Under the pieces are notes generated by a model. That model saw only the letters and a program-made list of their open reading frames with translations. It did not search any database and was not told the origin of the DNA. The translations under genes were made by a program, and so were the position numbers. A stretch of DNA of 64,000 nucleotides from Balanoglossus misakiensis (Eukaryota; Hemichordata): assembly GCA_040954595.2 (NCBI GenBank), contig CM082579.2, positions 1 to 64,000 of the forward strand. Reading direction: 5' to 3'. Below are positions 48,701-58,818 of this stretch, one piece after another (the first letter of the stretch is position 1; each line of letters begins with the position of its first letter).

Positions 48701-51700
48701 ACACTATATACACTCTTAAAATATTGACTGCAAACCTTTATGTTTTCTTTATTTGACATCCAAATATCTTCATCAGCCATCATGCAAGTAGTTTATTGGG
48801 TGACTGGGAAACCAAGTCCTTGTCCACTTCTACCAATGGCAACATTCAGATACACAACATCAGCCTGCACTCTTCGACATATTCTAACAAAACAACAGAC
48901 AAAAAATGATTCATGATCAATGAACAAAGTGGTGACATATATTATAAAATTGATTCAATGAGTTAAGTTTGAATTTGTTCCAATACTATATACACTTGTT
49001 GACTGCAAACCTGTACGTTTTCTTCATTTGACATCCATATATCTTCATCTGCCATCATGCAAGTTGTTAATTGGCTGACTGCAAGACCAAGTCCTTGTCC
49101 ACTTCTACCGTTGGCACCATTTAGAAATTAAAGATCATTCTTCATGCTTGAACTTGCTTCATCTGCCATCATGCAAGTACTTTATTGGCTGACTGGAAGA
49201 CCAAGTCCTTGTCCACTTCTACCATTGGCAACATTCAGATACACAACATCAGCCTGCACTCTTCTCCATATTCTAACAAAACAACAGAAAAAAAATTATT
49301 CATGATCAATGAACAAAGTCGTGACATAGTTTATAAAATTGATTCAATGAGTTAAGCTTGGATTTGTTCCAACACTATATACACTCTTAAAATGTTGACT
49401 GCAAACCTTTATGTTTTCTTAATTTGACATCCAAATATCTTCATCAGCCATCATGCAAGTAGTTTATTGGGTGACTGGGAAACCAAGTCCTTGTCCACTT
49501 CTACCAATGGCAACATTCAGATACACAACATCAGCCTGCACTCTTTGTCATATTCTAACAAAATAACAGAAAAAAAATTATTCATGATCAATGAACAAAG
49601 TGGTGACATATATTATTAAATTGATTCAATGAGTTAAGCTTGGATTTGTTCCAACACTATATACACTCTTAAAATGTTGACTGCAAACCTTTATGTTTTC
49701 TTAATTTGACATCCAAATATCTTCATCAGCCATCATGCAAGTAGTTTATTGGGTGACTGGGAAACCAAGTCCTTGTCCACTTCTACCAATGGCAACATTC
49801 AGATACACAACATCAGCCTGCACTCTTCGGCATATTCTAACAAAACAACAGAAAAAAAATTATTCATGATAAATGAACAAAGTGGTAACATATTTTATAA
49901 AATTGATTCAATGAGTTATAAGTTTGAATTTGTTCCAATATACACTTGTTGCCTGCAAACCTGTACGTTTTCTTCATTTGACATCCATATATCTTCATCT
50001 GCCATCATGCAAGTTTTTTATTGGCTGACTGCAAGACCAAGTCCTTGTCCACTTCTACCGTTGGCACCATTTAGAAATTAAACATCATTCTTCATGCTTG
50101 AACTTGCTTCATCTGCCATCATGGAAGTACTTTATTGGCTGACTGGGAAACCAAGTCCTTGTAAACTTCTACCAATGGCAACATTCAGATACACAACATC
50201 AGCCTGCACTCTTCGCCATATTCTAACAAAACAACAGAAAAAAATTATTCATGATCAATGAACAAAGTGGTGACATATTTTATAAAATTGATTCAATGAG
50301 TTAAGTTTTGATTTGTTCCAACACTATATACACTCTTAAAATGTTGACTGCAAACCTTTATGTTTTCTTTATTTGACATCCAAATATCTTCATCTGCCAT
50401 CATGCAAGTAGTTTATTGGGTGACTGGGAACCCATGTCCTTGTCCACTTCTACCAATGGCAACATGCAGATACACAACATCAGCCTGCACTCTTCGCCAT
50501 ATTCTCACAAAACAACAGAAAAAAATTATTCATGATCAATGAACAAAGTGGTGACATATTTTATAAAATTGATTCAATGAGTTAAGTTTTGATTTGTCCC
50601 AACACTATATACACTCTTAAAATGTTGACTGCAAACCTTTATGTTTTCTTTATTTGACATCCAATTATCATCATCTGCCATCATGCAAGTAGTTTATTGG
50701 CTGACTGGAAGACCAAGTCCTTGTCCACTTCTACCAATGGCAACATTCAGATACACAACATCAGCCTGCACTCTTCGCCATATTCTAACAAAACAACAGA
50801 AAAAAATTCTTCATGATCAATGAACAAAGTGGTGATATATTTTATAAAATTGATTCAATGAGTTAAGTTTGGATTTGTTCCAACACTATATACACTCTTA
50901 AAATGTTGACTGCAAACCTGTATGTTTTCTTTATTTGACATCCAAATATCTTCATCTGCCATCATGCAAGTAGTTTATTGGGTGACTGGGAAACCAAATC
51001 TTTGTCCACTTCTACCAATTTCAACATTCAGATACTCAACATCAGCCTGCACTTTTCGCCATATTCTAACAAAACAACAGAAAAAAAATTATTCATGATC
51101 AATGAACAAAGTGGTGACATATTTTATAAAATTGATTCAATGCGTTAAGTTTGGATTTGTTCCAACACTATATACACTCTTAAAATGTTGACTGCATACC
51201 TGTATGTTTTCTTTATTTGACATCCAAATATCTTCATCTGCCATCATGCAAGTATTTTATTGGGTGACTGGGAAACCATGTCCTTGTCCACTTCTACCAA
51301 TGGCAACATTCAGATACACAACATCAGCCTGTACTCTTCGCCATATTCTAACAAAACAACAGAAAAAAAATTATTCATGATCAATGAACAAAATGGTGAC
51401 ATATTTTATAAAATTGATTCAATGAGTTAAGTTTGGATTTGTTCCAACACTATATACACTCTTAAAATGTTGACTGCAAACCTGTATTTTTTCTTAATTT
51501 GACATCCAAATATCTTCATCTGCTATCATACAGAGTTTATTAGGTGAAAGCAAGACCAAGTCTTTGTCCACTTCTACCAATGGCAACATTCAGATACACA
51601 ACATCAGCCTGCACTCTTTGGCATATTCTAACAAAACAATAGAAAAAAAATTATTCATGATCAATGAACGAAGTGGTGACATATTTTATAAAATTGATTC

Positions 51701-52020
51701 AATGAGTCAAGTTTGAATTTGTTCCAATATACACTTGTTGCCTGCAAACCTGTACGTTTTCTTCATTTGACATCCATATATCTTCATCTGCCATCATGCA
51801 AGTTGTTTATTGGCTGACTGCAAGACCAGGTCCTTGTCAACTTCTACCGTTGGCACACTTCAGAAATTATACATCAGTCTTCATGCTTGCTTGAACTTGC
51901 TTCATCTGCCATCATGCAAGTACTTTATTGGCTGGCTGGAAAATCAAGTCCTTGTCCACTTCTACCATTGGCATCATTTGGAATTTTGTCATCATCCTTC
52001 CTGCTTAACTTAAAGCAATT
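42630..52020. repeat. ~283-bp tandem array with exon-like core (~33 units)
   Basis: About 9.4 kb of AT-rich units of roughly 275-287 bp. Each contains CATCTGCCATCATGCA, CCTTGTCCACTTCTACC, ACACAACATCAGCCTGCA, CATATTCTAACAAAA and TGTTCCAACACTATATAC. About five shortened units (near 44.4, 47.9, 49.1, 50.1 and 51.9 kb) carry GTTGGCACCATTTAGAAATT and fuse two parts of the unit. On the minus strand each unit shows a T-rich stretch ending in TTTTGTTAG, about 148 bp, then ACAG|GTTTGC, which looks like acceptor, exon and donor. Short frames on both strands recur with the repeat. Edge units at 42.63-42.77 kb and 51.95-52.02 kb are the most divergent. Confidence 0.88.
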
Positions 52021-52189
52021 ATACTTCAATTGTTAGTTTCTGTTATATTATAGCACACTAGTAAACAATTACCAAAAATTTGCTAAACTTATCTACCATC
52101 ACGGTTGGAAAGCTTCTGAACTATTGTAGACATTGGGAGAACTTCATGACAAGATAAAATTCGGACAAGGATACATTAGGGATTCACAT

Positions 52190-52352
52190 ACACATACATT
52201 ACATAGATGCATACATTACATACATGCATACATACATTACATACATTACATACATTACATACATTGCATACATACATACATACATACATACATACATACA
52301 TACATACATACATACATTACATACATTACATACATTACATACATTACATACA

Positions 52353-52383
<31 letters not shown>

Positions 52384-52558
52384 CATACATACATACATAC
52401 ATACATACATACATACATACATACATACATACATACATACATACATACATACATACATACATACATACATACATACATACATGCATACATACATACATAC
52501 ATACATACATACATACATACATACATACATACATACATACATACATACATACATACAT
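52190..52558. repeat. (CATA)n microsatellite
   Basis: About 370 bp of CATA repeats on the + strand. The distal part is mixed with ACATT-containing interruptions and the remainder is nearly pure, with one GCATA interruption near 52482. It adjoins the left border of segment A'. At the same place copy A has only the stub GCATACATAG. Confidence 0.97.
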
Positions 52559-53670
52559 AGAGAACAATTCTGTACCCTAAAATTTGAAATGAGTAATTTT
52601 CCTGACCTTCACTTTCAGGTTTTGGGAAATACAGCTAATTTAAATTGAATTAGAATACAATACTTAATTTCATCTGTATACTTCTAACTGGCTCATTATG
52701 AAAAATAGAAATAGTCACAAGAATAAAAGTTTCTCATAGCCTGCTTATACCACTCCAGCCAAAGTATTAGTTGTTATAGTTAGTTAATGGTGTGTTAGTA
52801 CGTTAATATTGAAGTTAGAAAAAAATGGCTGAAATGGCACAAACAGTTTTCTAGATTGAATCAATTTGATTTGACTGCACAATTCACTAAACAAAATTTC
52901 CTCAATGCATACATGTAATTTTTAGAATTACTGAATCATATGGACATTTAGGCTACAGTTAAATAAGCATAGTTGAGTTAAATGGTTACAGACTTGTTCT
53001 CTCTGTAATATTGTTTTAACACACATTAAACACACATGTTCATGTATGTATGTATGTATGTATGTATGTATGTATGTATGTATGTATGTATGTATGTATG
53101 TATGTATGTATGTATGTATGTATGTATGTATGTATGTATGTATGTATGTATGTATGTATGTATGTATGTATGTACATGTATGTGTATGAGAATTTATACT
53201 GTGTCCTAATCTGAATCCTTCTTGTCATGAAGTTTTCCCAATGGCTGCAACAATTGTGTAGCTCCTCAACTGTAATAGTAGACAAGTGTGCTAATTAACA
53301 TAATTGAAAATCTGCACAAGTAACCAGTGTGATCAAGGGAACGCATACGGAAACTCAATGTCAATGCCATAATCTTCACTGGATCAACAGATTAAGGAGC
53401 AAAATTCACTCATTTTGGACCGTTTAGAGATTGATTTTGTATGACAGGAAATGATGGTTACAAATCAACATCAATTTTTAACACAAAGATAACACGAGTA
53501 ATCAATGTATACTTGAAATCGTTGAAAGGTCAAAAAGCGATTTTGTCGCTTTAAGAGAAAACTGGACAGAACGCAATCCCTTCATTCTCATTATAAACTC
53601 TTCAAATGCTGACTAAAAACCTGTGTCTTCTCTTCATTTGGCATCCAGATATCTTCATCTGCGATCATGG
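52544..53670. repeat. Segmental duplicate A' (direct copy of 41.8-42.7 kb)
   Basis: Diverged second copy of segment A, with the same order of anchors. It differs by lacking the interstitial telomeric tract and by carrying an extra ~220 bp (about 52966-53190) that includes a TATG microsatellite. Its right end holds a single exon-like piece on the minus strand (ATGATCGCAGATGAAGATAT, then CACAG|GTTTTT, about 53610-53668) related to the core of the 283-bp units. No complete gene was seen. Confidence 0.85.
53038..53185. repeat. (TATG)n microsatellite
   Basis: About 145 bp of nearly pure TATG on the + strand, ending in TACATGTATGTGTATG. It is the reverse complement of the CATA tract at 52190-52558, so the two tracts, about 480 bp apart, form a large inverted repeat. 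Confidence 0.97.
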
Positions 53671-54349
53671 ACCCTACATGGTCTATGATAAAACACACTC
53701 AAATTGAATACGAATCTATAAAAACATGCATTAGTAGAATTGAAGAGTGAAGTTCTTTTTTTTTCACTGCAATGCCATGGAAACTAAAATGCATGCAGTC
53801 GCGAATAAACATGTGTGATTGACATCGTGAAATGCAACACACCAGCTCGGCTACATTCATGCACAATCTGGCAAACAGACAAACACACGTACGCATAAAA
53901 TGGTTGCGGTTTCATGACTTTGATAAACATTACACCATTTGTTTGAACATGAAGGTTTGCAGCCAAGAATCGTGCTACTAATGCGACAAATAATTGTAGA
54001 ATGGAAATTGTACAGAAATAACGATGCAATTAGTGAAATATACGAACGCGAAAAATGAATCGCGTAACAGTCGCCTCTTTTGATATCGCGAAAAAATCCT
54101 GAGTGTTTACAGTATATACGGCAAAATTCTGTGTTAAATAGTTGACCAAGTTTAACGTACAACAAAAAAGTATTATCGTACTTAAAGTACGAATATTAAA
54201 CAGCACCCTCTATCGGTTGGATATTTAGAACTATATATGCAATATTATAGTATGAACAGCATTTTGTGGTTTTACAGGAAAACAGGTGTGGGGACCCCCG
54301 TTTTTAAATGCATGTTACAGAACCTCCCTTCTTGATTACATATCACTTG
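53671..54349. other. AT-rich unique region, no gene recognised
   Basis: No supported coding exon was found. Short minus-strand frames at 53699-53896, 53784-54029 and 53857-54165 overlap each other and show no family features. The part around 54030-54118 has repeated CGCGAA and TCGCG motifs and TTTACAGTATATAC. This resembles decayed small repetitive elements common in invertebrate genomes, but no ends can be defined. Confidence 0.5.
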
Positions 54350-54837
54350 TTATTAAAATTTAGATATTATATGGCATCTTTGAACTACAAAATGATCTTT
54401 TTGAAAATAATTACGGTGACGAAATTGTGAAGTTAGGAAGATATTTTTTTTCATGCAGCTTTTCATGAACGTTTTTTGATAACAGATAGAAAGCACAGAG
54501 TAGATAAAACAAAATGATTTGCTTGTTGTGTGACAGTAACGAAAATGAAGATGAACATCATTTCCTATTGTGTTGTACTTTGTTCCAGTCACAGACTAAA
54601 ATATATTCTTACGATGTATTTTAACCCACCGACTAACAGAAAGATTTTTTCCTTATGAATTCAAACGATGGTACCTTTCTACAGTGTTCAGCAGCATTGC
54701 TTTTTCATGCTATCATGGGAGTGAGAAAAGACAGATGATTTTCAATTATGAAATAAGTTTAAGTATTCCCGTCCGTTTTAAGTTTTAAAGAAAATGTAAA
54801 GAATTTTGGGCCGGAGGCCATGAAATACGGAAATAAA
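54350..54837 (+). mobile_element. Non-LTR retrotransposon relic (reverse transcriptase C-terminal end and 3' UTR)
   Basis: On the + strand at about 54514-54585 a frame reads ICLLCDSNENEDEHHF followed by LLCC. This is the C-x2-C ... EDE-HF ... C signature found near the C-terminus of reverse transcriptases of CR1/Jockey/RTE-like LINE elements. About 120 bp on, another frame reads NSNDGTFLQCSAALLFH, the usual helix that closes these proteins. The intervening sequence has stops and frame shifts, so the copy is dead. It is followed by a 3' UTR-like end with a GGCC-GGA-GGCC hairpin (54809-54819) and AATAAA (54832-54837). The 5' part is missing, as expected for 5'-truncated LINE copies. Clade assignment is uncertain. 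Confidence 0.65.
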
Positions 54838-56048
54838 CAGCACTACTTATCCAATTGGTCCGACATTAAGGGATTGATTGGGGTGCATAAATATGAGCCA
54901 ACACACAATGTGTCGAGAGAAATTCGTTGCGTCCAGAATATTAAAATATCAATTTACTCAAAGTGTGAACGTGTTGGCAAAATATTGTTGGCAACGTACT
55001 TGTTTATGAAACGTGAAAGAGCCTGTGCTAAACTAGGTCAAACTCCTGGCAAAAATTGAACACGTGCATAGAAGTACTTCTAAAGTATCGGTGTTTAAAT
55101 TGAGTTCCATTATGATACGTTACAAGTTGTACTCCGTGAAAAATAGACGATCGATTGCCGCTAAATATTACCCCCAATAATACAGAGTAATATCGGGAGA
55201 TGACAGAAATATTGTTACCCGAAACTATTACCAGCGCAGAGTACAGACTAAATAAATGTATAACAATGCGATATTACACGCAAGATATACTACCGCGCAA
55301 TACCACGTTTGATCAGAATGAAATGACAATGACCACTAAAATAAACGGACTATGTCACAACTATAATACAACTCGCAATGATATTGAGTAATACAGCATG
55401 ACAATTAATACGATTGATATCAATAATACAATAGTCGGAGTGTATTACAATAATAATAGAACCCGCAATAGAGTAATATAATGGGACACCTAAATATTAT
55501 TGACAAGCAGATCAACAATAATGCCGGTCGGAAAAGCCAAATGCAGTTCTGCACGGTGTTTTGAAACCACAACTAGCAAGTTTTTGAAATTATTGTAGGC
55601 GGATTTTGTTACACGAAAAAATGCAGTAATAAACTGGCTAGAAAATGTGCGCAAAAATCCGACACAGAAACACTCACGGAAATCTCCCCTAACATTATTC
55701 ATTGAACTTGCCCCCAGCATTCCGAACTTCAATAAATATTACACATTTTACACTTGGAGATTCGCTCGTATTTTTCGCTCGACGACAAAAACAGTTCCTT
55801 GGCTCTCATCAGAAAAAAACTAGTGAATAGACGATTTATTTTGTGCAAGTGTTGAAAACTGAACGCAATTGGGCCGGGCGTCCACGCCACGTTTCAAACG
55901 AAAAAAGCCACGTCGCTTCTTGGAACAATAGCGAGTACTCCGACTACTCTCTCGAAAACTAGGCTAGAATTACTAACGAAGGTCTTCACCTTTTCCTCAC
56001 TAGGGTCGAAAGTCGGAGCGCTAATTTTAGTAAATACCGGCTACTTAC
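54838..56048. other. AT-rich unique region, no gene recognised
   Basis: Unique sequence without supported exons. 55140-55480 has unusually frequent ATTAC/GTAAT motifs (AATATTACCCCC, GTAATATCG, ATATTACACG) without clear periodicity. Short frames at 54820-55059 (+), 55200-55391 (+) and 55490-55732 (-) show no recognisable domain. If the coding-like stretch at 56049-56283 is an exon, this region would be its downstream intron. Confidence 0.45.
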
Positions 56049-56283
56049 CTAGTAGATACTATGTTCTTTATCTTGGTTTCCGGGCTGTAGAGATTCCTGT
56101 AGCTTGTCAGACAAAATCCTCTTGTTCTGCAGGTTGTTGCTCTCTTGATAGTCCGGGTCGCTCTGCGCGATTTGCGTTTAAAACGTGGATGAGCTCGTAG
56201 CACAGGTGCATTGTATTTTCCATGATCCTGCGTCTCACCTGTGCAGCGGGATCGGATGCCACCAACGGCCAGAAGCCCACAAA
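56049..56283 (-). pseudogene. Coding-like stretch with splice donor and broken frame
   Basis: GC content rises here and the minus strand looks protein-coding in two successive frames. The first frame is open from about 56283, includes an ATG at 56223 (MENTMHLCYELIHVLNANRA) and ends at a TGA at 56107-56109. The second is open from just after that ANRA and reads QSDPDYQESNNLQNKRILSD..., charged and helix-like. It runs to a TAG at 56049-56051, directly before a consensus donor TAG|GTAAGTAG. The switch lies in a GC dinucleotide run (about 56162-56170), where two extra bases would join the frames. A second donor-like CACAG|GTGAGACG lies near 56242. The product is not recognised. It may be a first exon, a pseudogene fragment or a consensus error. 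Confidence 0.35.
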
Positions 56284-56289
56284 TTATTA

Positions 56290-56439
56290 TAGCTCATGAT
56301 TTTTTCAAAAAATGACAGTTTTCCGACTTTGCGAATTTTGGTCATTTTGTCGTTTCTGGACATTTTTCATGGGTGATAGCTCATGATTTTTATCAAAAAA
56401 TGACAGTTTTCCGACATTGCGAATTTTGGTCATTTTTGT
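56290..56439. repeat. 87-bp direct duplication
   Basis: Two copies with a period of 87 bp (starting near 56291 and 56378). Each contains AGCTCATGATTTTT, AAAAAATGACAGTTTTCC and GCGAATTTTGGTCATTTT. A diverged third piece (CCGACTTTGCGAATTTC, CATTTTGTCGTTTCT) appears at about 57375-57410, beyond the inserted element, so this repeat and the 50-bp minisatellite belong to one larger repetitive patch. Confidence 0.85.
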
Positions 56440-57375
56440 CAGGAAGAGCGTGGTTCTTAGGACCAAAAAATGTCCATGACCACCACGGTCAGAAAGAGCA
56501 TGGTTCTTAGGGACCGTTCAGTTTTTACGGCGGCAAAATCCAGGGGGGGGGGGGGGTCACTTAAATTTTGAAGTCCAAAACGGGGGGGGGGGGTATCTGT
56601 TTTTTTTTTAAACGTTTAGGGGGGGTCACATACTTTTGCCACCGAACTTTTGCTTTTGAGTCCACAAAATTGCAGTTTCGCTAGTGTACCAAGGCAGTGT
56701 GCTTGCCACCGCAACCCCACCGATGATAATATTTGTTTAACAAAGTAAATACATAAAGGACAATAATCGTTTAAACCATTTCGCATAACTGATAGTTTCG
56801 CGCTGCATCTTCTATATACTAGAAGTTTTATAAATGATGTCATGACGAAGATAACGCCAAATCTTCTAACTTTGAGTGGAGTGGCAAAAAGTAAAATTGG
56901 TCCTCCCAAACATTGAGATAATTTGCTTTTTTGCTGTTCATTAAAATGCAACTTTGCGCTACATATTTTACATTTTCTTGTGTGGGAGGGGGTGTCCCCA
57001 CACCCACCGCCCTCCATTCTTCGCCACATTTCATTTATTCGCTGGTTTGCCTAGTGTACCAAGGTGTGAGGAACCTCATTCCCTTTATTGCATACAGTGA
57101 ACATAGGATCAGGACGGCGAATGTTTTCGGCGTGGGTCATCATATTTTTGGATCTGTCAAAGCGGAGGGGTCATCATTTTTTGCTCCTGGGTGAAGGGGG
57201 GTCGGCCTAATTTTGAAAACCGATGACACAAACTTGCCAACCCCCCCCCCCCCCTCGGCCGTAAAAACTGAACGGTCCCTTAGGACCAAAAAATGTCCAT
57301 GACCACCACGGTTAGGAAGAGCGTGGTTCTTAGAGCCAAAAAATGTCCGTGACCACCACGGTCAGCAAGAGCTTA
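56440..57375. repeat. 50-bp minisatellite split by a transposon
   Basis: Units of 50 bp with AAGAGCGTGGTTCTTAGGAC, CAAAAAATGTCCATGACC and ACCACGGTCAG. Units start near 56441 and 56491 on the left and near 57314 and 57364 on the right. The unit starting at 56491 is interrupted after GGTTCTTA by the element at 56510-57279 and resumes with TTAGGACCAAAAAATG at 57280. Confidence 0.85.
56510..57279. mobile_element. 770-bp nonautonomous TIR element, TTA target duplication
   Basis: Perfect 22-bp terminal inverted repeats at 56510-56531 and 57258-57279, starting GGGACCGTTCAG, flanked by TTA at 56507-56509 and 57280-57282. Next to each terminal repeat there is a 14-base G tract (G on + at about 56543-56556; C on + at 57241-57254), so the ends are G-rich beyond the strict inverted repeat. 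Three-base TTA duplications with GGG termini fit PIF/Harbinger-type elements, but no transposase domain is seen. A 137-codon minus-strand frame (56616-57029) has a CKIC motif and is not assigned. The intact neighbouring 50-bp units show the empty site. Confidence 0.85.
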
Positions 57376-57399
57376 CCGACTTTGCGAATTTCAGTCATT

Positions 57400-58643
57400 T
57401 TGTCGTTTCTTTTATGGGAGTTGGTCAGATGTAGTGTAAGGCGACAGCATAAGAATACTGTATTGTGAAGTAAAAGATGTCACCGTACCCTACATCTGAT
57501 TATTTTAATCAGATTGATGTAAACAGTACTAAAACACAGATGTTCACGCTTATATTTTTATTTACAATCTTAATCTGTTTGTGGTTTTGTAATAGTGCAA
57601 ATAGTAAGTCTATTCATGGAAATCTGCACTGTATAATGCAAAGATGTAGAATGTCAGCAATTGTCCTGTATATAAATTTTAGCATCTTTTAGTATATGCT
57701 AATTTACATTGTAATAATGCTTGCACTATGAAGAAGCAGCATGTTTTAAAACTTGCAGAGGTATGTTGATGGAAATTCAGTTCGTAAGATTACAGTTGAG
57801 ACATATCATTTGTGGTCAAAGAAAACCAGTTTATTTGATCTATTTTATCAAGATTGTACACATAATTTCATGGAGAATTGTGACCCCCTACATGATGATG
57901 TATTTTTATTTTTGAAATTTAATATCTCAGTATTGAAAAGAATCAGTTATTTGTGGTGTTTTATAGTAGTTTGAAGTTTGAACGCAAACTATTTATTGTT
58001 GGCCAATATGTTGAGGGTATGGATGTATCCATGGGCAGGAAATTAAGGTGAATTGTCATGTATGTGAACACATTTTGTTTTGATTGCATCTGAATGTGTC
58101 TTTTTGAAAGACTGATCTTGCAATTGGTTCTACCCCCGCAATAAAAATAGATTCTTCCAGTTTAGCCACCAACATTCCACTAAACATCTCCCCTCCATAT
58201 AAATGAACTAAATCTTTAATCAGTTTGAACTTCGTCCTGTGAATTTTAAGATTGAGTAGAGTAACATTTCAAGGCAAATCATAGGTTGCTGATCAACATA
58301 CATGGTACATACAGAAACATGAGTATGTCATTTACTATATCTTCATAAAGATTTATTTACCTAAAATGTGTTTAATGTGTTCCATAGGGTGTAAAACAAT
58401 CTTGCACAAAAAAAAAACAAGCTAACAAATGGGCAACCCATAAAGGAAGCTTAAATCGCAAGCTTAGGAGGTCCCATGTTCAGTTTTAGGTATCTTAGGG
58501 GGTTCAAATCTGACTGTGCATGGTATCATTTTAAAGCGGAAAAAATGGAAATTCATATATAAAAATCTCAAAATCGAAAATTTTGACCATTAGGTACCTT
58601 TTCCCGTGACGCGACTCAATTATCTAAACTTTGATGGACACAC
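57400..58643. other. AT-rich unique region, no gene recognised
   Basis: No confident feature. Short + strand frames at 57477-57692, 57721-57915 and 57753-57974 overlap in different frames. The last (a 73-codon frame with VRKITVETYHLWSKK) has no recognised family and no clear splice sites. From here to the phosphatase stop codon the sequence could include its 3' untranslated region, which cannot be delimited. Confidence 0.4.
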
Positions 58644-58818
58644 ATTATAGAAATAATGGACGACGCCCTGACCATAAACGTTTGTTTATGGGCAAGGGTG
58701 AGAGGAAAGCCAAAAATTCATGGGCGAGGCTCCTGAGCCCATGAATTTTGGCTTTCCTCGAGCCCGCGCCTATAAACAAACGTTTATGGTCAGGGCGGAG
58801 TCGCTTATTTCCATTATA
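58644..58818. mobile_element. Palindromic foldback element (~175 bp)
   Basis: Long inverted repeat. The left arm (about 58650-58724) has CGCCCTGACCATAAACG, TTTGTTTATGGGC, GAGGAAAGCC and ATTCATGGGC. The right arm (about 58736-58812) has the reverse complement GCCCATGAATTTTGGC, TTTCCTC, ATAAACAAACG and TTTATGGTCAGGGCG. The arms are nearly continuous around an ~11-base centre. The outer ends extend with weaker matches (AGAAATAATGG versus reverse complement GGAAATAA). It resembles a hairpin-type MITE or foldback element. No target duplication is certain. Confidence 0.75.

Noticed and set aside
43164-51000. Recurrent 60-79-codon + strand frames starting MQTCMFSLFDIQ
   Set aside because: They are the antisense side of the 283-bp unit, recur only because the unit repeats, and show no domain; the minus strand has the better exon-like signals.
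52133-52648. 171-codon His/Thr/Tyr-rich frame and Cys/Met/Tyr/Val-rich frames across the CATA tract
   Set aside because: Simple-sequence translation of a tetranucleotide microsatellite.
55140-55480. Possible degenerate minisatellite of ATTAC/GTAAT motifs
   Set aside because: Motif spacing is irregular and no unit could be defined by eye; may be composition only.
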